Of a stretch of DNA of 64,000 nucleotides, positions 38,424 through 47,763 are shown one piece after another. Source of the DNA: Myxococcales bacterium (GTDB taxonomy: Bacteria > Myxococcota_A > Bradymonadia > REDH01). The stretch spans positions 1 to 64,000 of the forward strand of contig CANMDT010000001.1 in assembly GCA_947496715.1 (NCBI GenBank), written 5' to 3'. How positions within the stretch are numbered: position 1 is the first letter of the stretch; each line of letters starts with the position of its first letter. The notes beneath the pieces are model-generated. The model saw only the letters and a program-made list of their open reading frames with translations, ran no database searches and was not told where the DNA came from. The translations under genes and the position numbers were made by a program.

Positions 38424-39896
38424 ATGTCCAAGAAGAAGCAATACGACGACCTCTACGGTGGCGTTGGCCGAGCGATGAACTTTCGCGCCAAGCGCGTCCT
38501 CGCCCGAGAGGTAGCCGATCTGGACGGCTTCGACCTCACCGTCGACGGCAAGCCCGCACAGGTCCACGACCTCGCCATGAGCGGTCTCTCCTTTCACACG
38601 CCGCCCGCCGACTCCTCGGCCGTCGGAGATGCCGTCGAACTCCGCGTCTGCTTCGCCGAACAGGTCATCTTCGAGGGCGCTGCACGCGTCGCACGCATCG
38701 AAGACCTCGGCCGCAGCCGGCGCATCGCCGTTCAGCTCCTCACAGGCTTCCTCGACCTGCCGGCCATCCGCCGGGCCGACGAAGATCGCACCCTCCAACT
38801 GCGGCTCGGCACCGGCGCAGACAAGGTCCGAGACAAGGTCCCTGCCGACTTCCGCGAGGTCAACGAGCACGCCGCTTTTTTCCTTGCCCACCACCGCCGC
38901 CTCCTCGACGAGACCGAAAACCGCTACCGCGAGCAGGGTGCCAACGGTCGCGAACTCATCGACAGGCTCGTCCAGCAGGCCTCCGATGCCATGCGACCCG
39001 AGTGGCTCGCCATCTCGAGCCGCGCCGGCGAGATCGCCCGCCCCTACCTTGAAGACACTGAGACCCGCGCCGCGATGAAGGCCTATGTAGAGACCCTCAT
39101 CACTTCGCAGCTCCTCGATGTTCCCATCGTCTCTCGCGCCTATACCAAGCCCCTCGGCTACGCTGGCGACTACCAGGTAATGAACCTCATCTTCCGCAAC
39201 GCCTACGAAGGCCGCACGGTCTTCTCACGCGTGATCAACAAGCTCTTCGTCGAGGAGTCCATCGCCGAAGGCGCCCGCGCGAGGCTCGAACTTCTCAAGA
39301 AAATCTATGCCGACGAGCTCGACCGGCGAACCGCCCTCGGAGCCACCGAGCCCTTCCGGATCATGAGCCTCGGCTGCGGCCCCGCCAAAGAGGTCTCCGA
39401 CTTCGCCGACGGCCCCGATGCCTGGCCAACCCCCATCCACTGGACCCTCCTCGACCAGGACGAGCAGGTGCTCTCGCTCGCCTACAGCGAGTCCTTCAAG
39501 CGACTCACCGCACGCCGTGATGGAAGCTCCGTCCGCTGCCTCTACATGTCCTTCCAGCAGCTCATCGCAGACCCCGAAGGCTCGTTCACCGAAGAGTCCC
39601 ACGACCTCGTCTACGCCTCCGGGCTCTACGACTACCTCCGCCAAAACCGGGCGAGGGAGCTCACCCGTGCCCTCTACGACAAGACCTCTCCTGGCGGTCT
39701 CTGCATCATCGCCAATGGAGCCGCCCCCTCCAAGTCGCTCTGGCCCACAGAGTTCATCCTCGACTGGACACTCATCTACCGCACCGAGGCAGAGATGCGC
39801 GACATCGCCGCAGCACTCCCCGCTGATGCAGAGGTCGAGTTCACTGCGGAGCGCGAAGGCGCCTTCTCCTTCCTCATCGCCCGCAAGCCTGGCTAG
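38424..39896 (+). CDS. PilZ-like domain fused to SAM-dependent methyltransferase of the 3-hydroxy fatty-acid methyl ester (extracellular factor)/PhcB-like family
   Basis: N-terminal RVLAREVADLDGFDLTVDGKPAQVHDLAMSGLSF (PilZ RxxxR and DxxxxG-like); YTKPLGYAGDYQVMNLIFRN; RIMSLGCGPAKEVSDF, HWTLLDQDEQVLSLA, DLVYASGLYDYL methyltransferase motifs. Confidence 0.75.
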   Translation: MSKKKQYDDLYGGVGRAMNFRAKRVLAREVADLDGFDLTVDGKPAQVHDLAMSGLSFHTPPADSSAVGDAVELRVCFAEQVIFEGAARVARIEDLGRSRRIAVQLLTGFLDLPAIRRADEDRTLQLRLGTGADKVRDKVPADFREVNEHAAFFLAHHRRLLDETENRYREQGANGRELIDRLVQQASDAMRPEWLAISSRAGEIARPYLEDTETRAAMKAYVETLITSQLLDVPIVSRAYTKPLGYAGDYQVMNLIFRNAYEGRTVFSRVINKLFVEESIAEGARARLELLKKIYADELDRRTALGATEPFRIMSLGCGPAKEVSDFADGPDAWPTPIHWTLLDQDEQVLSLAYSESFKRLTARRDGSSVRCLYMSFQQLIADPEGSFTEESHDLVYASGLYDYLRQNRARELTRALYDKTSPGGLCIIANGAAPSKSLWPTEFILDWTLIYRTEAEMRDIAAALPADAEVEFTAEREGAFSFLIARKPG

Positions 39897-39899
39897 CCC

Positions 39900-42590
39900 A
39901 TGCCGCAAGCCACCGCCTCCTACCTCGTCGTCCCTGCCCTCGCGGACGCACCCCTCAGTCTCACCGACGAGGAGCAGGAGGAGTTTCGGCGTCAATCACG
40001 GGGCATCACCAAGGCTGCACTCCAGACCGAGGCCTGGCTCGCCTTCTTCCTCATTCCCTGCTTTGGCATCCTCGATTGGGTCGTGCTGCCCGACTACTTC
40101 GGCACCTTCATGCTGCTCAGGCTCGCAGCAAGCCTCGTCTCACTCGCCACCGCCATCGCATGCCGGTCGCAGAGCGACTTCGTGCTCCGACACATCGAAA
40201 CCATCTCCATCGCCTTCCACGTGAGCATCACCTCCGCCATCGCCACCATGTGCTGGTTCGATGGCGGACTCGACTCGCCCTATTACGCTGGAATGGTCCT
40301 CGTCTACCTCGGCTTCGGCCACTTCCAGCTCATGCCGCTGGCCAAGGCCGTTCTTGTCCCGGTCCTCAGCTACATCATCTACATTGCACCCGCACTCTCG
40401 GGAACGACCCACATCGCTTCGCCCGCCTCGGCCATCAACAACCAGTTCTTCCTCGTCTCCTTCGGCTTCGTAACCGTCGTCTCCTGCAACCAGAAACTCC
40501 GACTCCAGATGCGGCAGTTCCTGACCAACCGCAGCCTCGACCTCGCACGCACCGAGGCCGAGCGCGCCAACGAGAAGCTCAAGCAGCTCGACAGGATGAA
40601 GTCCCAGTTCTTCGCCAACATCACCCACGAGCTACGTACCCCGCTCACCATGATCCTCGCACCCGTCGAGTCAGCGAACGACGGCGCGCGCGGCGTTGTC
40701 CCCGCCCACCTCGCACCCACGCTCAAGGATGTCTGGCGCAACGGACTCAAGCTCCTCAAACTCATCAACGACCTCCTCGACTTCTCCAAACTCGAAGAGG
40801 GCTTCGCACGCCTCCGCATCGACGAAACAGACCTCCCCGTCTTCGTCCGACAGATCACCGGCTACGCAGCAGACATGGCCGCCAGAAAGGAGATCACCCT
40901 CTCCTTCAACATCGCAGCGGACCCCGGCACGATGCACCTCGACCATGAGAAGCTCGAGCGAATCGTCGTCAACCTCGTAGACAACGCCCTCAAGTTCACC
41001 CCCATCGCGGGCTCCGTCGAAGTCACCATCGACTGCTCTCCCACCCACGCCTTTGTCCGCGTCAAAGACAACGGCATCGGCATCGCACCCGAAGCACTCG
41101 ACCGCGTCTTCGAGCGCTTCACACAGGCGGACGGCTCCATCCATCGCCAGTTCGGTGGCACGGGAATCGGACTCGCCTTCGCCCGTGAACTCGCCCGCCT
41201 CCACGGCGGAGACATCTCCGTTACGAGCGAACCTGGCCACGGCTCCGTCTTCACACTCAGCCTCCGGCGCGGGCGTGACCACTACGACCCCAATCTCATG
41301 GACCGGCGCAAAAATGCCGCCCCTGCCGGAGCAGCCATCCGCGGCGACGACGCCGGACCCGCAGAGTGGGCACGCCACCTCACCGAGCGTTTCGACTACA
41401 AGTTCCAAGGCATCGACGAGGCCACCGAACGCCGTGCCGTCCCCCGCTCCGACGACGAAGGAAAAACCAGCAAGGTCCTCATCGTCGAAGACAACCCCGA
41501 CATCCTGCGACTCCTTAACCTCGAACTCTCCGTCGAGCACTCCGTCTACGTCGCCAAGGATGGGCGCCAGGGCATCGAACTCGCACTTCGCGAACAGCCT
41601 GATGTCATCCTCACAGACTTCATGATGCCCGAGGTTGACGGACTCACCCTCATCCGAACCCTGCGCGCCGAGAGCCGCACCGCAGACATCCCCATCATCA
41701 TGCTCACCGCCAAAGGCGATGTAGAAGACCGCCTCGCAGCCGCAGAGGCCGGCGCAGACCTCTACCTCTCAAAGCCCTTCAGCACCCGTGAAGTCCGCGC
41801 CGCCGTCAACGCCCAGCTCAAGCGCCGCGGACGCCAGGTCGGCAACATCATCCGCGCACAGGTTCAGAGCCTCGAGCTCATCTCGGCCAGCCTCGCGCAC
41901 GAGATCCACAACCCGCTCGCCTACATCAAAAACGCCAACACCATCGTCACCGAAAACATCGAAAAACTGCTGCGCATCATCGCAGATCCGGCCCTCTCCG
42001 ACGAAGAGAAAACCAAGCGTATCGAAGCAATCCGAAACAGGCTCGGCCGCTCCACCACCATCGCCGATCAGGGCGTCGAACGCATCTCCCAGATCGTCGA
42101 CCTCGTCCGCCGCTACGCACGCGCCGGCTACAGCCCCGACCCCATCTCCTTCTCCATCGACGACTCCCTCCAAGACGTCCTCAGGCTCATCCACAGGCCG
42201 CACGACAGCGTCCTACTCCACGCCGAGCTCGAAGCCGGCGATGCACTCATCCGCGTCCGACCCGAAGAGCTCCATCTCGTCTGCCGCAACCTCATCCAGA
42301 ACGCCGTCGAAGCCATCGGCGAACGGGGCGACGTCTGGATTGTCGCCAAACGCGAAAATGACGACATCACCATTGCCATCCGCGACAACGGACCCGGCAT
42401 CAACCGCGAGCACATGGCCCGCATCTTCACCCCCTTCTTCTCCACCAAGGAGACGGGCAAGGGCATGGGAATCGGCCTCTCCATCGCCTTCCAGATCGTC
42501 AACAATGCCGGCGGCTCCATCGAGGTCGCCAGCACCCTCGGAGAGGGAGCCACCTTCACCGTACGCATCCCGCTGATCCGTCACGCCTAG
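39900..42590 (+). CDS. Multi-TM hybrid sensor: HK - receiver - HK
   Basis: About 6 N-terminal TM segments with LDSPYYAGMVLVYLGFG; FFANITHELRTPLTMIL + HATPase; KVLIVEDNPDILRLL...ILTDFMMPEVDG receiver; second H-box ISASLAHEIHNPLAYI + HATPase GMGIGLSIAFQIV. Confidence 0.93.
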   Translation: MPQATASYLVVPALADAPLSLTDEEQEEFRRQSRGITKAALQTEAWLAFFLIPCFGILDWVVLPDYFGTFMLLRLAASLVSLATAIACRSQSDFVLRHIETISIAFHVSITSAIATMCWFDGGLDSPYYAGMVLVYLGFGHFQLMPLAKAVLVPVLSYIIYIAPALSGTTHIASPASAINNQFFLVSFGFVTVVSCNQKLRLQMRQFLTNRSLDLARTEAERANEKLKQLDRMKSQFFANITHELRTPLTMILAPVESANDGARGVVPAHLAPTLKDVWRNGLKLLKLINDLLDFSKLEEGFARLRIDETDLPVFVRQITGYAADMAARKEITLSFNIAADPGTMHLDHEKLERIVVNLVDNALKFTPIAGSVEVTIDCSPTHAFVRVKDNGIGIAPEALDRVFERFTQADGSIHRQFGGTGIGLAFARELARLHGGDISVTSEPGHGSVFTLSLRRGRDHYDPNLMDRRKNAAPAGAAIRGDDAGPAEWARHLTERFDYKFQGIDEATERRAVPRSDDEGKTSKVLIVEDNPDILRLLNLELSVEHSVYVAKDGRQGIELALREQPDVILTDFMMPEVDGLTLIRTLRAESRTADIPIIMLTAKGDVEDRLAAAEAGADLYLSKPFSTREVRAAVNAQLKRRGRQVGNIIRAQVQSLELISASLAHEIHNPLAYIKNANTIVTENIEKLLRIIADPALSDEEKTKRIEAIRNRLGRSTTIADQGVERISQIVDLVRRYARAGYSPDPISFSIDDSLQDVLRLIHRPHDSVLLHAELEAGDALIRVRPEELHLVCRNLIQNAVEAIGERGDVWIVAKRENDDITIAIRDNGPGINREHMARIFTPFFSTKETGKGMGIGLSIAFQIVNNAGGSIEVASTLGEGATFTVRIPLIRHA

Positions 42591-42652
42591 TTCGCTCTTG
42601 GCCTCACCGCGCCGAGTCTGGTAGCCCGCATGCGCTTCATCCTGAGGATTTC

Positions 42653-45169
42653 ATGCGCAATCTCACCATCCATAAGTTCGGCGGCACAAGCGTAGGCTCG
42701 GCAGAGCGACTCACCGCCGCCGCCGCCATCATCGCCGCCTCGCAGACCCCTGCGCTTGTCGTCACCTCTGCCATGAGCGGAACCACCGACGCCCTCCTGC
42801 GCGCCATCTTCGCCGCCGCCGACGGACGCGCAAATGAAGCCCGCGCCGAGGTGGGAAGCGTCACGCTCCGACACCTCGAAACGCTCACCGCCCTCAACGA
42901 CGCCAGCGGTCAAACGGGCACCCGCATCGGCCTCCTCTGCGACGAACTCACCCACCTCATCGAGGCCATCGTCGCCCTTGGTGAAGCGAGCCCCCGCTCC
43001 AAGGACCGCATCGTTTCCGTCGGCGAAAAGCTCGCCGCCGAGCTCCTCACACACGCGCTCCAAAGCGCCGGCCGACAGGCCCTCCCCCTCAGCGCAGACA
43101 CCTTCCTCGAAACCGACGCCCGCTTCACCCAGGCGAGCCCCATCCCCCACATCACCGCAGGCCGCATCCGCCGCGCCCTCACGCCCCACCTCGACGCAGG
43201 GCTCACCCCCGTCGTGACCGGCTTCATCGGCTGCTCCGCTGAGGGACACACCACCACGCTCGGACGCGGCGGCAGCGACTTCTCTGCCACCCTCATCGGT
43301 GCCGCGCTCGGAGCCGCCGACATCATCATCTGGACCGATGTCCCCGGCGTCTTCACCGCCAACCCCCGCATCGTCCCCGAAGCCCTCGCCATCCCCCAGC
43401 TCCACCACCGCGAGGCCGCCGAACTCTCCTTCTACGGCGCAAAAGTCCTCCACCAGCGCACCATCCAGCCCGTCAGCGGAACCGACGCCCGCGTCTGGAT
43501 CAAGAGCTCCTTCGAGCCCCACCTCGAGGGCACCCTTGTCGACCGCAACCAGCTCATCGGCTCACACCCCGTAAAGGCCATCAGCGCCGTGCCCGGTCAG
43601 GCCATCGTCAACGTCGAGGGCCGCGGCATGGCCGGCGTCCCCGGCATCGCCGCACGCATCTTCGGCGCCCTCGCCCGCCACGAAATCAGCGTTACTCTCA
43701 TCTGCCAGTCGAGCTCCGAAGCCTCCATCTGCTTCGCCATCCCAAGCGCTGAAGTCGCCTCCGCCGAGGCTGCGCTCAAGCAGGAGTTCCGCCTCGAACT
43801 CGCCGAAGGCTCTATCGACGACATCACCATCCTCCCCGACTGCGGCATCCTCGCCGTCGTCGGACTCGGCATGGCCCACACGACGGGCGTCGCGGCACGC
43901 GTCATGACCGCGCTCGCCAAGCAGGGCGTCAGCCTCATCGCCATCGCCCAGGCCTCCTCGGAGCTCAACATCTCCGTCGTCATCCGCGAGTCCGAAATCC
44001 CCGCCGCCACCCGCGCCCTCCACCGGGCCTTCGAACTCCACCGCCTCGACACCGGCAAAGACGCCGGCGGCCACCTCGACATCATCCTCTTCGGCGTCGG
44101 AAAAATCGCCCGCGCCCTCGTCGAGAACCTCGACCGCCACGCCCCCACCATCCGCGCTCGCTACGGCCTCATCCCCCGCCTCGTCGCCGTCGGCGACCGC
44201 TCCGGCTACCTCCTGCAGCCCTCCGGTCTCGACGCAACCAGCATCGCCGACCTCCTCCGCATCAAGGCAGCGGGCGGCCCCATCACCGACCTCGCCGGCG
44301 CCACCGCCTCCACCGACCCACGCGACCTCCTCCGCGCGGCGCTCCGCTACCGCCTCTCCCACCCCACCCTCGTCGACCTCTCCGACGCCGCGGTCGCCGC
44401 CGACCTCTACGACCTCGCCTTCGCCGAGGGCTGCGACGTCGTCACCGCCAACAAGAAGCCACTGGCCACACCGCCTGAGCGCTACAACGCCATGCGCCAG
44501 CTCCAGCAGACGGGTGCCCGCATCCTCCGCGCAGAGGCCACCGTCGGCGCAGGCCTCCCTGTCATCGACACCCTCGAGATGCTCATCGCCACCGGCGACC
44601 GCATCCACCGCGTCGACGGCTCCCTCTCCGGAACCCTCGCCTTCCTCATGGAGCGCCTCGAGTCCGGCCAGCCCTTCTCCGAGGCCGTCCGCGACGCCGA
44701 GGCCGGCGGCTACACCGAACCCGACCCGGTCGCCGACCTCACAGGCGACGACGTGGTCCGCAAGGCCATCATCATCTCCCGCATCGGCGGCCTCTCACCG
44801 GGCCACATCGAGATCGAGCAGGAGGGCTGGGTCGACGGCTCCCTCGCAGGCCTCCCCCTCCCCCTCCTCCTCGAACGCCTCAAGGAGTTCGACGCCCCCA
44901 TCGCTGCCCGCCTCGCGGCCGCACGCGAACGCGGCGAAGTCATCCGCTTCGTCGCCAGCGTCGAGCCCGGCCGCATCCGCGTCGGCCCGCAGTCGCTCCC
45001 CCTCGACGCCCCGCTCGCCCGCCTCGCCCGCACCGACAACATGATCGTCATCTCCTCCGAGCGCTACGACCAGCGCCCGCTCGTCGTCACCGGTCCCGGC
45101 GCCGGCGTCCAGGTCACCGCCATGGGCGTCCTCAGCGACATCCTCCGCATCATCGCCGAGCGAGGCTGA
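42653..45169 (+). CDS. thrA: Bifunctional aspartokinase/homoserine dehydrogenase
   Basis: MRNLTIHKFGGTSVGSAERL; two ACT segments; homoserine DH motifs GVGKIARALVENL, DVVTANKKPLATPPERY. Confidence 0.96.
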   Translation: MRNLTIHKFGGTSVGSAERLTAAAAIIAASQTPALVVTSAMSGTTDALLRAIFAAADGRANEARAEVGSVTLRHLETLTALNDASGQTGTRIGLLCDELTHLIEAIVALGEASPRSKDRIVSVGEKLAAELLTHALQSAGRQALPLSADTFLETDARFTQASPIPHITAGRIRRALTPHLDAGLTPVVTGFIGCSAEGHTTTLGRGGSDFSATLIGAALGAADIIIWTDVPGVFTANPRIVPEALAIPQLHHREAAELSFYGAKVLHQRTIQPVSGTDARVWIKSSFEPHLEGTLVDRNQLIGSHPVKAISAVPGQAIVNVEGRGMAGVPGIAARIFGALARHEISVTLICQSSSEASICFAIPSAEVASAEAALKQEFRLELAEGSIDDITILPDCGILAVVGLGMAHTTGVAARVMTALAKQGVSLIAIAQASSELNISVVIRESEIPAATRALHRAFELHRLDTGKDAGGHLDIILFGVGKIARALVENLDRHAPTIRARYGLIPRLVAVGDRSGYLLQPSGLDATSIADLLRIKAAGGPITDLAGATASTDPRDLLRAALRYRLSHPTLVDLSDAAVAADLYDLAFAEGCDVVTANKKPLATPPERYNAMRQLQQTGARILRAEATVGAGLPVIDTLEMLIATGDRIHRVDGSLSGTLAFLMERLESGQPFSEAVRDAEAGGYTEPDPVADLTGDDVVRKAIIISRIGGLSPGHIEIEQEGWVDGSLAGLPLPLLLERLKEFDAPIAARLAAARERGEVIRFVASVEPGRIRVGPQSLPLDAPLARLARTDNMIVISSERYDQRPLVVTGPGAGVQVTAMGVLSDILRIIAERG

Positions 45170-45171
45170 CC

Positions 45172-46116
45172 ATGCGCGCCGCCGCCCGCACCTGCTTCGC
45201 ACCCGCGACCGTCTCCAACCTCGGCCCCGGCTTCGACCTCCTCGGCCTCGCCATCGAGGGCATCGGCGATACCGTCACCGCCCGCCTCACCGCAGACCCC
45301 GGCGTCACCGTCGAGCGCATCTTCGGCGACAACGGACGCCTCTCGCTCCTGCCCGCCGAAAACACCGCCGCCATCGCGGCCACCAGCACCCTCCGGCTCG
45401 CACACCGCACCGAAGGCATCGCCCTCACCATCCACAAGGGCATGCCCCTCGGCTCCGGCCTCGGCTCCTCCGCAGCCAGCGCCGCGGCCGCCGCACTCGC
45501 GGTCAACCTGCTGCTCGGCTCCCCCCTCAAGCGCTCCGAACTCGTCGCAGCCGTCCTCGACGCAGAAGAGGCCGTCTCCGGTCGCCACGCCGACAACGCC
45601 GCCCCCGCCCTCCTCGGCGGCCTCGTCCTCGTCCGCTCCCTCGACCCCATCGACATCCTCCGACTCCCCATCCCCCCAGACCTCTTCGTCGCCGTCGTGA
45701 CCCCGGACTGCGAGGTCTCCACCCGCGCCGCGCGCGAGCTCCTGCCCAAGCAGATCCCCCTCCGCGCCCGCACCGAGAACGCAGCCAACATCGCCTCCTT
45801 CGTCGCCGCCTGTTACACCCGCGACCTCGGCCTCCTCGCGGCCTCCATCGTCGACCCTGTCGTCACCACGCCGCGACTCGGCCTCATCCCCGGTGGCGCA
45901 GCCGCCCTCGACGCAGCGCAGGCCGCAGGCGCCCTCGCCAGCTCCATCAGCGGCTCAGGCCCCTCCCTCTTCGCCCTCTGCCACACCCGCGCCACCGCGC
46001 AGCGCGCCGCCGCCGCCATGGTCGCCGCCTTCGCTGCTCACAACCTCGCAGCAAAGCCCGTCATCTCTCCCGCCGACGGCCGCGGCGCGCGCGAAGTGCA
46101 GGACCCGCTCGCATGA
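45172..46116 (+). CDS. thrB: Homoserine kinase
   Basis: GHMP kinase: FAPATVSNLGPGFDLLGLAIEGIGD, KGMPLGSGLGSSAASAAAAA. Confidence 0.96.
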   Translation: MRAAARTCFAPATVSNLGPGFDLLGLAIEGIGDTVTARLTADPGVTVERIFGDNGRLSLLPAENTAAIAATSTLRLAHRTEGIALTIHKGMPLGSGLGSSAASAAAAALAVNLLLGSPLKRSELVAAVLDAEEAVSGRHADNAAPALLGGLVLVRSLDPIDILRLPIPPDLFVAVVTPDCEVSTRAARELLPKQIPLRARTENAANIASFVAACYTRDLGLLAASIVDPVVTTPRLGLIPGGAAALDAAQAAGALASSISGSGPSLFALCHTRATAQRAAAAMVAAFAAHNLAAKPVISPADGRGAREVQDPLA

Positions 46117-47450
46117 ACCAGCCCATCCCCGACGCCCCCTGGCTCCTCCGCTGTGTCGGCTGCGCTGCCACCTACCCCGCCCTCGAGGTCCGCTTCTTCT
46201 GTGGCTGCGGCTCCCTCCTCGAGGTCGAGCACACCCACACCCGCGAACTCCTCGACGAGGCCCTCGCGCCCCACCGCCACGCCCCCAACCGGCAGCCCAC
46301 CTCGGTCACAGACCTGTTCGATCTGCGCCGCGCCTCCAACGCTGCGATCGACCGCTCCGGCGTCTGGCGCTTCCGCGAACTCCTCCTCCCCCTCGCCGCC
46401 GAACACATCGTCACCAAGCCTGAGGGCAACACCAACCTCTACTGCGACGCCCGCCTCTCTGCCTACACTGGCGTCCACAACCTGGTCGTCAAACACGAGG
46501 GCGAAAACCCCACCGGCTCCTTCAAAGACCGCGGCATGACCGCCGGCATCTCCGTCGCCAAGCGGCTCGGCATGAAGGCCGTCGCCTGCGCCTCCACCGG
46601 CAACACCTCCGCCGCCATGGCCTCCTACGCCGCCCAGGCCGGCATGCGCGCCTTCGTCTTCATCCCCGCCGGCAAAATCGCCTTCGGAAAGCTGGCCCAA
46701 GCCCTCGCCTACGGCGCAACCACCCTCCAGATCGACGGCGACTTCGACGCCGCCATGGAGCTCGTCCAGCAGGTCTGCACCAGCGAGGGTATCTACCTCC
46801 TCAACTCCGCCAACCCCTTCCGCATCGAGGGCCAGAAGGCCATCGGCTTCGAGCTCCTCCAAGACCTCGGCTGGACCGTCCCCGACTGGGTCATCCTCCC
46901 CGGCGGAAACCTCGGCAACGCCAGCGCACTCTTCAAGGGCCTCTCCCAACTCAAGGCGCTCGGCCTCATCAGCCGGCTGCCCCGCATCGCGGTCATCCAG
47001 GCCGAAGGCGCCAGCCCCCTCGCCCGCTCCTTCCTCAACAAGACCCCCTACGCGCCCCAACCCAACGCCAATACCATCGCCACCGCCATCCGCATCGGCG
47101 CACCCGTCTCCATCCAGAAGTGCCAGCGCGCCATCGCAGAGACCGACGGCTGGGCCGACCTCGTCACCGACGCAGAAATCCTCGACGCCAAGGCCGTCCT
47201 CGACGCCTCCGGCATCGGCGCAGAACCTGCCTCCTGCGCCTCCATCGCCGGACTCCGCAAGCTCGTCGCAAAGGGCATCATCAAGCCCGGAGAGTCGGTC
47301 GCTGCCATCCTCACAGGACACCTCCTCAAAGACCCCGACGCAGTCGTCGACTACCACGCTGCAGAACCCTCCCCAGACCGCCCCAGAGCCAACCGCCCCA
47401 TCCGCGTCCAAGGCTCCCTCGACGAGGTCATCGCACTCCTCCGCAAATAG
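46113..47450 (+). CDS. thrC: Threonine synthase
   Basis: NLVVKHEGENPTGSFKDRGMTAGISVAKRLG; ACASTGNTSAAMASYAAQAG; overlaps thrB by 4 bp. Confidence 0.96.
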   Translation: MNQPIPDAPWLLRCVGCAATYPALEVRFFCGCGSLLEVEHTHTRELLDEALAPHRHAPNRQPTSVTDLFDLRRASNAAIDRSGVWRFRELLLPLAAEHIVTKPEGNTNLYCDARLSAYTGVHNLVVKHEGENPTGSFKDRGMTAGISVAKRLGMKAVACASTGNTSAAMASYAAQAGMRAFVFIPAGKIAFGKLAQALAYGATTLQIDGDFDAAMELVQQVCTSEGIYLLNSANPFRIEGQKAIGFELLQDLGWTVPDWVILPGGNLGNASALFKGLSQLKALGLISRLPRIAVIQAEGASPLARSFLNKTPYAPQPNANTIATAIRIGAPVSIQKCQRAIAETDGWADLVTDAEILDAKAVLDASGIGAEPASCASIAGLRKLVAKGIIKPGESVAAILTGHLLKDPDAVVDYHAAEPSPDRPRANRPIRVQGSLDEVIALLRK

Positions 47451-47541
47451 CCCCCGTCGCCGCTCACCCGCTTGCGTCTCGCCCAAAATCCGTTAGGCAA
47501 GAGACCCTCAAATCGTACCGCCTTTCAACCGCAGGCAGACC

Positions 47542-47706
47542 ATGTCCGAGCAAGAATCCTCCGAGCGAAAGCCGGTCCTCAACGACTCCGCGCTCCTCTT
47601 CGCAGCCGTCTGGTTCGGACTCCCCACCGTCCTCCTCCTCGTCGGCGAATACTTCGGCGTCCCGGGCATGGTCAATCACTGGGTCAATCAGCTCATCGGC
47701 GGCTGA
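47542..47706 (+). CDS. Small single-TM hypothetical protein (54 aa)
   Basis: MSEQESSERKPVLNDSALLFAAVWFGLPTVLLLVGEYFGVPGMVNHWVNQLIGG; not in the supplied ORF list (under 60 aa) but plausible start context between thrC and ffh. Confidence 0.55.
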   Translation: MSEQESSERKPVLNDSALLFAAVWFGLPTVLLLVGEYFGVPGMVNHWVNQLIGG

Positions 47707-47763
47707 GTCGCGTCGCTCGCCACCTCCGCGAGCCGCCACACGATTTGAGTTAAGGCAACGCAA

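Noticed and set aside
42591-42652. Threonine leader-peptide attenuator before thrA
   Set aside because: The 62-bp gap contains no Thr/Ile-rich leader ORF or terminator hairpin.
42587-44608. Long minus-strand ORFs (311 and 348 aa)
   Set aside because: Antisense to thrA; Gly/Asp/Glu/Val-rich without domain similarity.
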